This document shows, piece by piece, positions 37,230 to 45,675 of a stretch of 64,000 bases of DNA; positions within the stretch are counted from its first letter, which is position 1; every line of letters begins with the position of its first letter. The notes under the pieces were generated by a model that saw only the letters and a program-made list of their open reading frames with translations, was not told where the DNA came from and did not search any database. The stretch is from Halorientalis persicus (GTDB taxonomy: Archaea > Halobacteriota > Halobacteria > Halobacteriales > Haloarculaceae). A program made the translations under genes and the position numbers. The stretch lies in contig NZ_FOCX01000003.1 in assembly GCF_900110215.1 (NCBI RefSeq), forward strand, positions 186,001 to 250,000, read 5' to 3'.

Positions 37230-39887
37230 ATGGTGGATCTCAATCGGCGAAACCTGATGAAATCGTCAGTCGCTGCCGCACTGGGGGCCAGTGTGGTGGG
37301 AATTGCCAGCGGTTCAGAGACGGAGATACCGGAGAGCGATACGTCCAGTGCGCCGAGCGTGGTCGGCGATATCAAGCGCTTTTCCACGACGGCCTACGGC
37401 GCCGAGGTCACGGGTCCGTTCGTCTTCGAGAACGGCGGCCTGCTGTACAGCCTCCAGCACCCGAGCGGCGACAACCCGGAACCGTTCGACCGGGCCGGTG
37501 TCGGCTACTTCAGCGGCTTCACCTTCGAGCTGGACGGCGACAACGACGACTTCGAGGAAGTTCCGGTCCCGACCTCGGATTCGGCCCAGGGGAAAGTCCG
37601 CTCGGCCAACCACGAGTACGTGTTGCTCGGCCAGGGTCGCGAGCCGATCAACGGCGGGAGCGAACGCCTCGGCGTGACCCAGACGCCCGACGGTAACGAC
37701 ATCTCGCTCGACAACTTCGAGGGCACTCAGTACGGCGGTGCCGCGACGAACCCGGACTGCAACCAGTTCGTCCCCACGGACGACGCGGGGACCGAGGGTT
37801 ACCTGTTCACAAACTGGGAGAACAGCCCGGGGAACGTCAGCCGCATCCCGATCAGCATGACCGAGGACGGCGAGTGGGAGGCCGACCTGGAGAACGCGAT
37901 CAACCTTGCCAACACGGAACCGCTCCGGGAACTCGGCGGGACCCGGATCAACTGCTACGGCGATCTCAGCCCCTGGGACACGATGATCTCCTCCGAGGAG
38001 AACTACGCACATCCCCGCGTCTCCCTGACCAACACGGTCGGCGACATCGTCGACGCCGGCTCCGGCGAGGGCATGATCGGCGGCTGCCAGTTCTGGAACC
38101 GACCGAACCCCAGCGACTGCACGGAGAACCTCGACTTCTCCCCACAGGGCTACTGGGCGCTCAGCGGCGTCGAGTTCCTGGCGTACTATCTCGGTGCCGA
38201 CCGGATCGACCAGGGCAGTGACGCCAACACGACCGAGCCGATCTCGGACGTCTACCCGAACCCCTATCGGTACGGCTACCACGTCGACTTCCGCGAGCCG
38301 ACCGCCGACCCGCCCCAGCCCGTCAAGTACTACGTCATGGGCCGCGCCGCGTGGGAAGCCCCCAACATTCAGGCCGACCGCAAGACGGCCTACGGGCTCT
38401 CGGACGGCGACAACAAGGGCATCTACAAGTTCGTCGCCGACGAGGAGATCGACAGTTACGACGACCCGATGGACATCGAGGGCACGCTGTACGCCCCGAA
38501 GATCACGAACGACGCGGCCTCGGCCGAGGACGCAGGCGTTCGCAACAACCCCGCCGAAACCGACCTCGTGATCGACTGGCTCCCGCTCGGGCACGCCAGC
38601 CAGCGCGAGTGCGAGGCGTGGATCGCCGAGTACGACGACGTGACCCAGGTCGACTACCTCGAAGCCCACACCGAAAGCTGGAGCGAGGGCGACGAGGTCA
38701 CCGACGAGGTCCTGGCCGAAGCCGACCGGACCGTCGTCGAAGACGGCAACCAAAACTACATCACGAACGAGGAGATCGTCGAGTGGGCCCGTCAGTACGA
38801 GGAGAACGGCTACGACGGCGTCGACGAGGAGCTCCGGAGAGTGCCCTTCCTGGAGACTCGCGCGGCCGCCAAGGAGATCGGGGCGTCGATCGAGTTCAAC
38901 AAGGCCGAAGGCGTCGACAGCCGCGACGGTGCCGGCCCCGGCGAGTTCGTCTACTTCGGCATCTCGGAGTTCAACGACGCCCTGGCCGACGAAGAGGGCG
39001 ACATCCAGCTCGACCGCATCGACGGCGGCATCATCTTCCGCGGCGAACTGGAGCAGGATTACAACGTCTCCCGGCTCGAACCCGTCATCGTCGGTCCCGA
39101 CTTCGTCCCGAGCGACCGGCAGGCAGACGGCGACGACGGCGTGGCCAACATCGACAACGTCTACGTGATGGACGACGGCCGCGTCATCTGCTGTGAGGAC
39201 GGCTTCAAGGCAGGTCCCGCGAACTTCCCCAACGACGGGCTCTACGTCTACCAGCCGCCGGTCGACGTGGACGTCGAGTCGCTCGCCATCGCCAACGGCG
39301 GCTCGGGCGAGGCCGACCTGACCGTGTCCTCGCTGCCGAACGGCTTCTCGGGCGCCCGCGTCACCGTCTCGACCAGCGACGACGGCGTCGCCGAGTTCAC
39401 GGGCGCGAGCTACGACGACGCGCTCGGCATGACCGCCGACCCCAAGGTGGCCGCGGACGGCCAGTCGGTCGAACTCCGCGTCGCGGACCTCGACGGCGAG
39501 ATCCAGCCCGGCGCACAGAACGTCACGCTCGGGACGCTCGAACTCGACGCCGACGGCACCGGCACCACCGACCTCGAAGTGACCGTCCACGACATAGACG
39601 ACGAGGGAGGGAGCGAGATCGACGTGCAGGAACGGATGGGGATGGTCGTCACCGGCCCGCCCGCCATCGGCGGCGGCCCCGCCGGCGGGCAGGCCCCGAC
39701 CGACCCCGACGGCGACGGCCTGTACGAGGACGTCAACGGGAACGGTCGCATGGACTACGCCGACATCGAACTCCTGTTCGAGAACCTCGACGACGAGTCC
39801 GTGACGATGAACGTCGAGGCCTACGACTTCAACGAGAACGGCCAGATCGACTACGACGACGTGGTCGAACTGTACGAGGAACAGTAA
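37230..39887 (+). CDS. PhoX/DUF839-like secreted protein with cohesin-like and dockerin modules
   Basis: An 885-residue protein in four parts. Residues 1-35 are a Tat-type signal (NRRNLMKSSVAAALGAS). Residues ~45-670 are a PhoX/DUF839-like domain, with NHEYVLLGQG near 127 and FTNWENSPGNVSRIPIS near 192; PhoX enzymes are calcium/iron alkaline phosphatases. Residues ~677-795 form a cohesin-like beta domain (GVAEFTGASYDDALGMTADP). Residues 825-885 form a two-repeat dockerin with calcium-loop patterns DVNGNGRMDYADIE and DFNENGQIDYDDVV. The gene 37 nt downstream encodes a surface-anchored protein with the same cohesin-like module, so anchoring of this enzyme through its dockerin is plausible. Phosphatase activity is inferred. 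Confidence 0.85.
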   Translation: MVDLNRRNLMKSSVAAALGASVVGIASGSETEIPESDTSSAPSVVGDIKRFSTTAYGAEVTGPFVFENGGLLYSLQHPSGDNPEPFDRAGVGYFSGFTFELDGDNDDFEEVPVPTSDSAQGKVRSANHEYVLLGQGREPINGGSERLGVTQTPDGNDISLDNFEGTQYGGAATNPDCNQFVPTDDAGTEGYLFTNWENSPGNVSRIPISMTEDGEWEADLENAINLANTEPLRELGGTRINCYGDLSPWDTMISSEENYAHPRVSLTNTVGDIVDAGSGEGMIGGCQFWNRPNPSDCTENLDFSPQGYWALSGVEFLAYYLGADRIDQGSDANTTEPISDVYPNPYRYGYHVDFREPTADPPQPVKYYVMGRAAWEAPNIQADRKTAYGLSDGDNKGIYKFVADEEIDSYDDPMDIEGTLYAPKITNDAASAEDAGVRNNPAETDLVIDWLPLGHASQRECEAWIAEYDDVTQVDYLEAHTESWSEGDEVTDEVLAEADRTVVEDGNQNYITNEEIVEWARQYEENGYDGVDEELRRVPFLETRAAAKEIGASIEFNKAEGVDSRDGAGPGEFVYFGISEFNDALADEEGDIQLDRIDGGIIFRGELEQDYNVSRLEPVIVGPDFVPSDRQADGDDGVANIDNVYVMDDGRVICCEDGFKAGPANFPNDGLYVYQPPVDVDVESLAIANGGSGEADLTVSSLPNGFSGARVTVSTSDDGVAEFTGASYDDALGMTADPKVAADGQSVELRVADLDGEIQPGAQNVTLGTLELDADGTGTTDLEVTVHDIDDEGGSEIDVQERMGMVVTGPPAIGGGPAGGQAPTDPDGDGLYEDVNGNGRMDYADIELLFENLDDESVTMNVEAYDFNENGQIDYDDVVELYEEQ

Positions 39888-39924
39888 GCCGACCGACTCC
39901 CGACACTCTCTCCCCCCGACAGCC

Positions 39925-40596
39925 ATGACACGAACCCAGACGGTCGCCGCCCTCGGACTCCTCGCTGGCCTGCTGCTGGTCGGCGGGGTCGGGACGGCGA
40001 CGGCCGACGACGGCGCACAGCTGACCGTCACGAACGCGACGGTCGAGGAAAACGAGACGAGCACGCTCCGACTCGCGCTCTCGCGCGCCCCGTCTGGGCT
40101 GTCGGGCTACGAGGTGACCCTCGAACTCTCCGAGTCGGGCGTCGCCGAGATCACGAACGCCAGCTATCCGGACTCGTTCCAGCTGACGACCGAGCCCGAG
40201 ATCGTCGGCGACGGACAACGCGTGACGCTAGAAGCCGCCGTGACCGACACGCCACCCGGCGCGACGAACGTCACGCTGGCGACCGTCGAGGTCGGAGGCA
40301 CAGGCGGCGGGACCACCGCCGTCCGTGTCACCGACGCACAGGTCGACGCCGACAACGGTAGCCGGGTCGCGCCCGCGTCCCGTTCCGGGTCGGTCGCCGT
40401 GGAACCGCTGTCCAACGACCGTGGTGGGGGCTCCGTCGGCGGTTCCGTGACCGACGGCGCGTCGGACAACCCGGCCGACGACCCGGGATCGGGTGACTCT
40501 CCCTCCCCGACCGGGGCGACCGGTCCCGGCTTCGGTGTGATCGTCGCGCTCACGGCACTGCTGGCCGTGGCGCTGCTGGCTCACCGGCGACGCTGA
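39925..40596 (+). CDS. Surface-anchored cohesin-like protein (PGF-CTERM)
   Basis: A 223-residue protein: signal peptide (1-27, ending TATA-DD), one cohesin-like domain (~30-140; GVAEITNASYPDSFQLTTEP, ATNVTLATVEVGGTG), a Gly/Ser/Asp/Pro linker, and a PGF-CTERM tail (TGPGFG, hydrophobic stretch, HRRR) that archaeosortase cleaves and attaches to lipid. The domain aligns closely with residues ~690-790 of the upstream PhoX-like protein. Together they look like a scaffold-enzyme pair. Expressed as an operon with the upstream gene (37-nt gap). Confidence 0.83.
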   Translation: MTRTQTVAALGLLAGLLLVGGVGTATADDGAQLTVTNATVEENETSTLRLALSRAPSGLSGYEVTLELSESGVAEITNASYPDSFQLTTEPEIVGDGQRVTLEAAVTDTPPGATNVTLATVEVGGTGGGTTAVRVTDAQVDADNGSRVAPASRSGSVAVEPLSNDRGGGSVGGSVTDGASDNPADDPGSGDSPSPTGATGPGFGVIVALTALLAVALLAHRRR

Positions 40597-40692
40597 CCGC
40601 TGACCGGCCGCCGCACCCGGCCCGTTCTCACACACCGCTTCTTTTCGCGCCGGATCGAAACCGTTGACTCGCCGCCGCGGCAGACTCGGACC

Positions 40693-41646
40693 GTGTCGCT
40701 GGTATCGGTGCTGGGTTCGGCGGTCTTGCCCGTCGTGGCCGTCGCCGCGGTCGGGTACGCGCTCGGTTGGACCAAGGACGTGGCCGTCGAACCGCTCTCC
40801 GATATCACGTTGTACGTTCTCGCCCCGGCGCTCGTGTTCTACAGTCTGGTGACGACACCCATCGCCGGCCCGACGGTCGCGCGACTGTTCGCCGGCGTGG
40901 CGGCCTTCAGTGTCGGGATGGTCGGCCTCGCGGAACTGGTCGGCCGCGCGCTGGGCGAGGACGAACCCGTCCTCGGAGCGCTCGTCCTGACGAGTACGTT
41001 CTCGAACGCGGGCAACTACGGCATCCCGCTGTCGGCCTTCGCCTTCGGCGCACTCGGGCGGAGTACGGCCGTCCTCTACATCGTCGCCCAGTCCGTCCTG
41101 ATGTACACGGTCGGGGTCTACGTCGCCGCCCGCGGCGAGGCCGGGTCGGCCCTGGGCGCGGTCACGCGGGTCTTTCGGCTCCCGCTCGTCTACGCGCTGG
41201 CGGCCGCGGCCGTCGTCCGGGTGGGTGACCTCGCGCCGCCGACCGACACCGCCGTGATGGAGACGATCCGTCTCACCGGCGATGCCGCGATCCCCGTCAT
41301 GCTGCTCATGCTCGGCATCCAGCTGGCGAACTCAAGCGGCGGGAGTTCCGTCGCCCGGACGGCCCCAGCGAGCGCGCTCAAGCTACTGGCCGCGCCCGTC
41401 CTCGCGGCCGGCGTGGCACTCGCGGTCGGACTGACGGGGACGGTCGGCCGGGTGTTCGTCCTCGAATGCGCGATGCCGGCGGCGGTGACGCCGCTGATGC
41501 TGACCATCGAGTTCGGGTCCGGTGATACCGCCGCGGGGATTTCGGCTGCGGACTACGTGAGCACGACGATCCTGGTCACCACGCTCGCGAGTCTGGTGAC
41601 ACTGACCGGCCTGATTGCGCTCCTGCAGGCGGGCGTGATCCTCTAG
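40693..41646 (+). CDS. AEC family transporter
   Basis: A 317-residue protein with ten hydrophobic segments arranged as two five-helix halves, as in the auxin efflux carrier (AEC) family. FSNAGNYGIPLSAFAFG (near residue 103) is the typical NxxNxGxP-like motif of the first half; the second has VMLLMLGIQLA. Substrate (often organic acids) cannot be assigned. Start is GTG 40693. Its stop overlaps the MATE stop in a shared CTAG. Confidence 0.87.
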   Translation: MSLVSVLGSAVLPVVAVAAVGYALGWTKDVAVEPLSDITLYVLAPALVFYSLVTTPIAGPTVARLFAGVAAFSVGMVGLAELVGRALGEDEPVLGALVLTSTFSNAGNYGIPLSAFAFGALGRSTAVLYIVAQSVLMYTVGVYVAARGEAGSALGAVTRVFRLPLVYALAAAAVVRVGDLAPPTDTAVMETIRLTGDAAIPVMLLMLGIQLANSSGGSSVARTAPASALKLLAAPVLAAGVALAVGLTGTVGRVFVLECAMPAAVTPLMLTIEFGSGDTAAGISAADYVSTTILVTTLASLVTLTGLIALLQAGVIL

Positions 41647-43094
41647 TCGTCGGTCGCGGCCGCGGGGCTACCCAGCTCCGACTCCTCGCCGCCCTCACCC
41701 TCGCCCTCGTCCTCCGTGAGGTCGGACTCGCGCCAGGTGCCCCGCCTGAACCAGAGGTAGGCGACGACGGCAGCGAGGACGTTCGAGATGGCGAAGGAAG
41801 CCCAGATCCCGCTCGGCCCGTAGATCTGTGCACCGAACCAGGCGATGGGGAGCCGGATGAGTCCCAGCATGAGCACCGTGATCGCGGCGGCGGTCAGCAC
41901 CTTCCCCGCGCCACGGAAGCCGCCGCTGTACGCGCGGGTCACGCCCATGAACCCGAAGGTCGGCGCGACGATCCGGAGGAAGTTCGCGCCCTCACCGATC
42001 ACCGCCGGGTTGTCCGAGAACAGGCCCATTATCGCCGGTGCGGCCACGAAGGTCACGACGCCCAGCGCCGCGAGGATCACGAACGAGGCCTTCGCGGCGA
42101 AGTGGTTGGCGGTCGCCGCGCGGTCGGGCTTGTCCGCCCCGATGTTCTGCCCGGTCATCGTCTCGACGCCGCGGTCGACCGCGATGGCGGGCATGAAGAT
42201 CGTCGAGAACACTCTGATTCCGACGCCGAAGGCGGCCTCCACGGTGACGGAGAAGGTCGCAACGATCACCAGCAGGAGGTTGACCGACACCGCCCGCCCG
42301 GTTCCCTCGACGGAGGCCGGAATCCCGATCCGCAGGAGCCGCCGGGCGTAGGACAGATCGGGGACCATGTCACGGACGTTGATCTGGATGCCGCGCCGGC
42401 CCTGGACCATGATCCCGACGCCGACGGCCATCGCCAGCCCCCGGGAGAAGACCGTCGCGATGGCTGCGCCCTGCACGCCGAGTTCGGGGAACGGCCCCCA
42501 GCCGAAGATCAGGAACGGGTCCAGCGCGACGTTCAGGATCACGGTCCCGAGCATGACGAGCATCGGCGTGATCGTGTCGCCCGAGCCCCGCATCAACGCG
42601 ATGAACACGATGAAGCCGAACATGAACGGCAGGCCGAGGGTGACGACCTCCATGTAGTCGGTCGCCGGCGGCAACACCGCGCCGGAGGCCCCGATCAGCG
42701 CCAGGAAGTCCTCGACGAGGAAGAAGCCGGCCAGTCCCAGTAGCGCCGAGAACAGCAGGGCGAACGTGATAGTCTGGGAGGCGGCGTACTCGGCCTCGTC
42801 GGTCTCCTCGGCCCCGGTGTACTGGGCGACCATCACGCTCCCGGCCACCGACAGCCCCATCCCCAGCGAGATCAGCAGGAAGACCAGCGGAAAGCCGAAC
42901 GTGATCGCCGCCAGCGCCACGGTGCTGTACTGGCCCAGCCAGAACGTGTCCGCGAGGTTGTAGGTGACCTGGAGCAGGTTGGTGATGACGATCGGCAGGG
43001 AGAGATAGAACAGGGGCCTGGCGATGGGGCCGCTCGTCAGCTCCAGTTCCTCCTGGCCCACGAACAGGCCGCTCAGACGCTGGCGGATGCTCAT
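41643..43094 (-). CDS. MATE family multidrug efflux transporter
   Basis: A 483-residue protein with 12 membrane helices. MATE/NorM features include PIVITNLLQVTYNLADTFWLGQ in helix 1 and the paired second-half PASVEGTGRAVSVNLLLVIVATF. These proteins expel cationic drugs using sodium or protons. It overlaps the TetR regulator's stop by 4 nt, so regulator and pump form an operon. The C-terminus is a long acidic tail. Confidence 0.94.
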   Translation of the reverse strand: MSIRQRLSGLFVGQEELELTSGPIARPLFYLSLPIVITNLLQVTYNLADTFWLGQYSTVALAAITFGFPLVFLLISLGMGLSVAGSVMVAQYTGAEETDEAEYAASQTITFALLFSALLGLAGFFLVEDFLALIGASGAVLPPATDYMEVVTLGLPFMFGFIVFIALMRGSGDTITPMLVMLGTVILNVALDPFLIFGWGPFPELGVQGAAIATVFSRGLAMAVGVGIMVQGRRGIQINVRDMVPDLSYARRLLRIGIPASVEGTGRAVSVNLLLVIVATFSVTVEAAFGVGIRVFSTIFMPAIAVDRGVETMTGQNIGADKPDRAATANHFAAKASFVILAALGVVTFVAAPAIMGLFSDNPAVIGEGANFLRIVAPTFGFMGVTRAYSGGFRGAGKVLTAAAITVLMLGLIRLPIAWFGAQIYGPSGIWASFAISNVLAAVVAYLWFRRGTWRESDLTEDEGEGEGGEESELGSPAAATDD

Positions 43095-43708
43095 TCGGGA
43101 CCGACCTCCTGTGGTTCGCGGTCCGGGCCGTCGACCGTCAGCGTCCCCTCGATGTAGGCAGTGAGCATCCGGCGAGTGCAGTCGGGGTCCTGGCCGACAG
43201 CGACCTGTTTCGTCCCCGCACCGTCCAGCGTCGTCACCAGGAACCGCGCGGCGTCCTCGGGGTCGATTTCGTCACGGATCGTCCCCGCTTCGATCCCGTC
43301 CGCGAGGACTGCCTGGAACTCGTCGTGGAGGAACGCGTCGAACCGCTGGAGTCGCTCGCGGATGCCCTCGTCGTAGGGGGCCTGGGCCTTCAACTCCAGC
43401 ATGGCGGTCTTGAACGCCACCCGCTCGTCGTCGTCTTCGACGGGCGGCGAGAGAACCTTCTCGACCAGCGCGCGCAGGCGCTCGGGCGCGGTCTCGCCCG
43501 GCGGGTCGCCCACGCGCTCGGTGAAGCTGTCGTAGAGGAAATCCAGAAACGACTCCAGTAGCTCCTGCTTGCTGTCGTAGTGGTAGTGGAGGGCGGCCTT
43601 GCTCAACTCGGTCTCGTCCGCGATGTCCTGCATCGTCAGATCGGCGTACCCGTGGGTACAGAGCGCACGGTACGTCGCCTCCATAATCTCGTCGCGCGCG
43701 TCGCTCAT
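43091..43708 (-). CDS. TetR family transcriptional regulator
   Basis: A 205-residue TetR-type repressor: N-terminal HTH (residues ~5-50; YADLTMQDIADETELSKAALHYHYDSKQELLESFL) and a helical ligand-binding C-terminal domain. It is first in an operon with the MATE pump and is likely to control it. A palindrome TGACTG-TT-CAGTCA lies between its TATA-like box and the start codon, suggesting autorepression. Confidence 0.93.
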   Translation of the reverse strand: MSDARDEIMEATYRALCTHGYADLTMQDIADETELSKAALHYHYDSKQELLESFLDFLYDSFTERVGDPPGETAPERLRALVEKVLSPPVEDDDERVAFKTAMLELKAQAPYDEGIRERLQRFDAFLHDEFQAVLADGIEAGTIRDEIDPEDAARFLVTTLDGAGTKQVAVGQDPDCTRRMLTAYIEGTLTVDGPDREPQEVGPE

Positions 43709-43722
43709 CTACGCCACCTTAC

Positions 43723-43736
43723 TGACTGTTCAGTCA
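43723..43736. promoter_or_regulatory. Putative TetR operator
   Basis: Perfect 6+6 bp inverted repeat TGACTG-TT-CAGTCA, 15 nt upstream of the TetR start codon and immediately downstream of a CCTTTTGAC TATA-like element on the minus strand. Binding there would block transcription start. Confidence 0.7.
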
Positions 43737-43837
43737 AAAGGATTGGGAAGTGCCGTGTCACGGTTTGACGCCCCATCGTTTCACGTGGAACCGACACACG
43801 AAACTTATGTGAGCGGCGGACCGATTGGCGGACAGAC

Positions 43838-45634
43838 ATGTTCCGTCGACTGGTCCTTGCGGGGGTAGTGGTGGCAGTGATTGGGAGTGTGGGTCTGGCT
43901 GTCCAGCCAGCGGCCGCGACCAGCACGAGTGCGCAGACAGCGGACAACGGGACGACCATGGACGTGCAATTCGACCGCGATGCGATTCACGTCGGTGACG
44001 GGACCGGTGTGCAGGCACACATGGAGGTCGATAATGTGTCGTCGGGAGCAGAGGTAGAGATAACGGCAGCGGGACTTTCAGAGGGGGCGCTTGCCGCGAT
44101 GATCGACGGCGACATGACCGCCAACGGCGTTCGGACGACGGTGCCGGCAAACGGCACGATCCCCGTTCATGGTCCGCCGTCATGTACAACCGGCGACTTC
44201 GAGTTCACCGTCCAGCGATCCGACACCGGCGCGACGGCGACGGCTCCGCTGACACTCACGATCTTGGGAGACCTCGACGTTCAGTTCGAGCGTGCGAACT
44301 ACTCCGGAACGCCCGGCAGTGTCGTCCCCGTCACGATCGACGCCGAGTGTGCAGACCTGAGAGTGGGGATCGCAGATCCGGACTCGGACTATCAGGTGTC
44401 GGTGGCAATCGACGACGACGACCGGAACCACACTCTCTGGATCGACACGGCCGAGCCGATGAACGCGAGTCAGCTGTTCACGGCCGAAATCGACGCGAAC
44501 ACCAGTGGGTACCGTCGATCCGGAACCCTCACGAAACTGAACGGAACGTATCGGCTGTTCGTCGGTTCCAGCCCCCGGACGCCGTTCACGGCCAACCTGA
44601 CCGTCACGCCGAACGGGACGCCACGACCGACGGCCGAGGACGCGCTCTCGGTCGAAGTGTACTCGGATCTGTTCGTCACGAACGACGACAGCCAGTCTCG
44701 GCCGTTCCCCTTCGGACTCCGGGACCTGAACTCGAACGTCCCGGTCACTGCCCACCTCCGGAATGCGACCGCCGACATCCCGTCAGCGACGTTCGCAGCG
44801 ATGGTTTCGAACGGTTCTATCCGGGAGGATCCACGAGTTCACCGGTTCGAGAACGGAACGGTGCCGCTTTTCATCCCGGCGGGAATGCGATGTCGGACTG
44901 GCGAGTTGACCGTCGCCTTCCAGCGTCTGGACACCGGCGCGACGGCGATGGCCGAGACGACTGCGGCCGCCAACGCCGCGGTCGGGGGGTCGCTCCACAG
45001 GAGAAACTACACCGTCGAGTCCGGTTCCGTCCTCCCTGTCACGCTCACGCGGGAGTGTCACGACCTGACGCTCGAACTCACCCGGACAGACTCTGAGGCG
45101 ACGGCGTCGATAGAACTCGGCACGAATCGCTCCGTGGAGCGCAACGAGACAGTGTGGTTCGACACCGGACGTGCCGGGACCGCGAGCGGACTGTTCCGGT
45201 CGGAGGTCGGCACGCCGACCCGCAACACCACGACGGATTTCTCGGACGGCGCGCTCCCGCTCGGAATCTACTCGCTCAGAACAATCTACAACGATCACGA
45301 GATAGATACCGCGACCCTGACCGTGACGAACGAGTCGGCCGATGGACCCCCGTCGGACTCGACGGACGGGTCGTCCGGAATCACGACACCGACGCCGAAC
45401 ACAATCGTCCCACCGCCGACCGAAACGTCCACCACCGAGCACACCACCGCCGACCGCCCGACGACCGACCCGCCGACCACGGGACCGCTCCCGACGGTCG
45501 CGATCACGGACTCTGCCACAGCGGTGGCGACGAGTTCGGAGACTGCCGGTACTGGTCCAGGCTTCGGCCCCGGTCTGGCACTGGTCGCGCTTGCGGCAGT
45601 GATAGTACTCGCACTGCGCGGTCCTGAGCGATGA
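43838..45634 (+). CDS. PGF-CTERM surface glycoprotein-like protein, tandem paralogue 1
   Basis: A 598-residue exported protein: signal peptide (1-28), two related beta-rich units of about 230-240 residues with TVQ(R/S)xDTGATA and (Y/N)(S/T)GTPGSVVPVTI/SGSVLPVTLTRECHDL blocks, a Thr/Pro-rich spacer (~495-565), and a PGF-CTERM tail (GTGPGFGPGLALVALAAVIVLAL, RGPER). Several NxS/T sites suggest N-glycosylation. The layout recalls haloarchaeal BGTF/S-layer-type surface proteins. A near-identical copy of its signal sequence starts the next gene. Confidence 0.8.
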   Translation: MFRRLVLAGVVVAVIGSVGLAVQPAAATSTSAQTADNGTTMDVQFDRDAIHVGDGTGVQAHMEVDNVSSGAEVEITAAGLSEGALAAMIDGDMTANGVRTTVPANGTIPVHGPPSCTTGDFEFTVQRSDTGATATAPLTLTILGDLDVQFERANYSGTPGSVVPVTIDAECADLRVGIADPDSDYQVSVAIDDDDRNHTLWIDTAEPMNASQLFTAEIDANTSGYRRSGTLTKLNGTYRLFVGSSPRTPFTANLTVTPNGTPRPTAEDALSVEVYSDLFVTNDDSQSRPFPFGLRDLNSNVPVTAHLRNATADIPSATFAAMVSNGSIREDPRVHRFENGTVPLFIPAGMRCRTGELTVAFQRLDTGATAMAETTAAANAAVGGSLHRRNYTVESGSVLPVTLTRECHDLTLELTRTDSEATASIELGTNRSVERNETVWFDTGRAGTASGLFRSEVGTPTRNTTTDFSDGALPLGIYSLRTIYNDHEIDTATLTVTNESADGPPSDSTDGSSGITTPTPNTIVPPPTETSTTEHTTADRPTTDPPTTGPLPTVAITDSATAVATSSETAGTGPGFGPGLALVALAAVIVLALRGPER

Positions 45635-45675
45635 CACGAGACTCATCCCGATACCGTCACGACTGCCGGACAGAC

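Noticed and set aside
37314-40064. 916-codon antisense frame opposite the PhoX-like gene
   Set aside because: Its translation is Val/Gly/Asp-rich and has no recognisable domain; the plus-strand gene has a signal peptide, known domains and a promoter.
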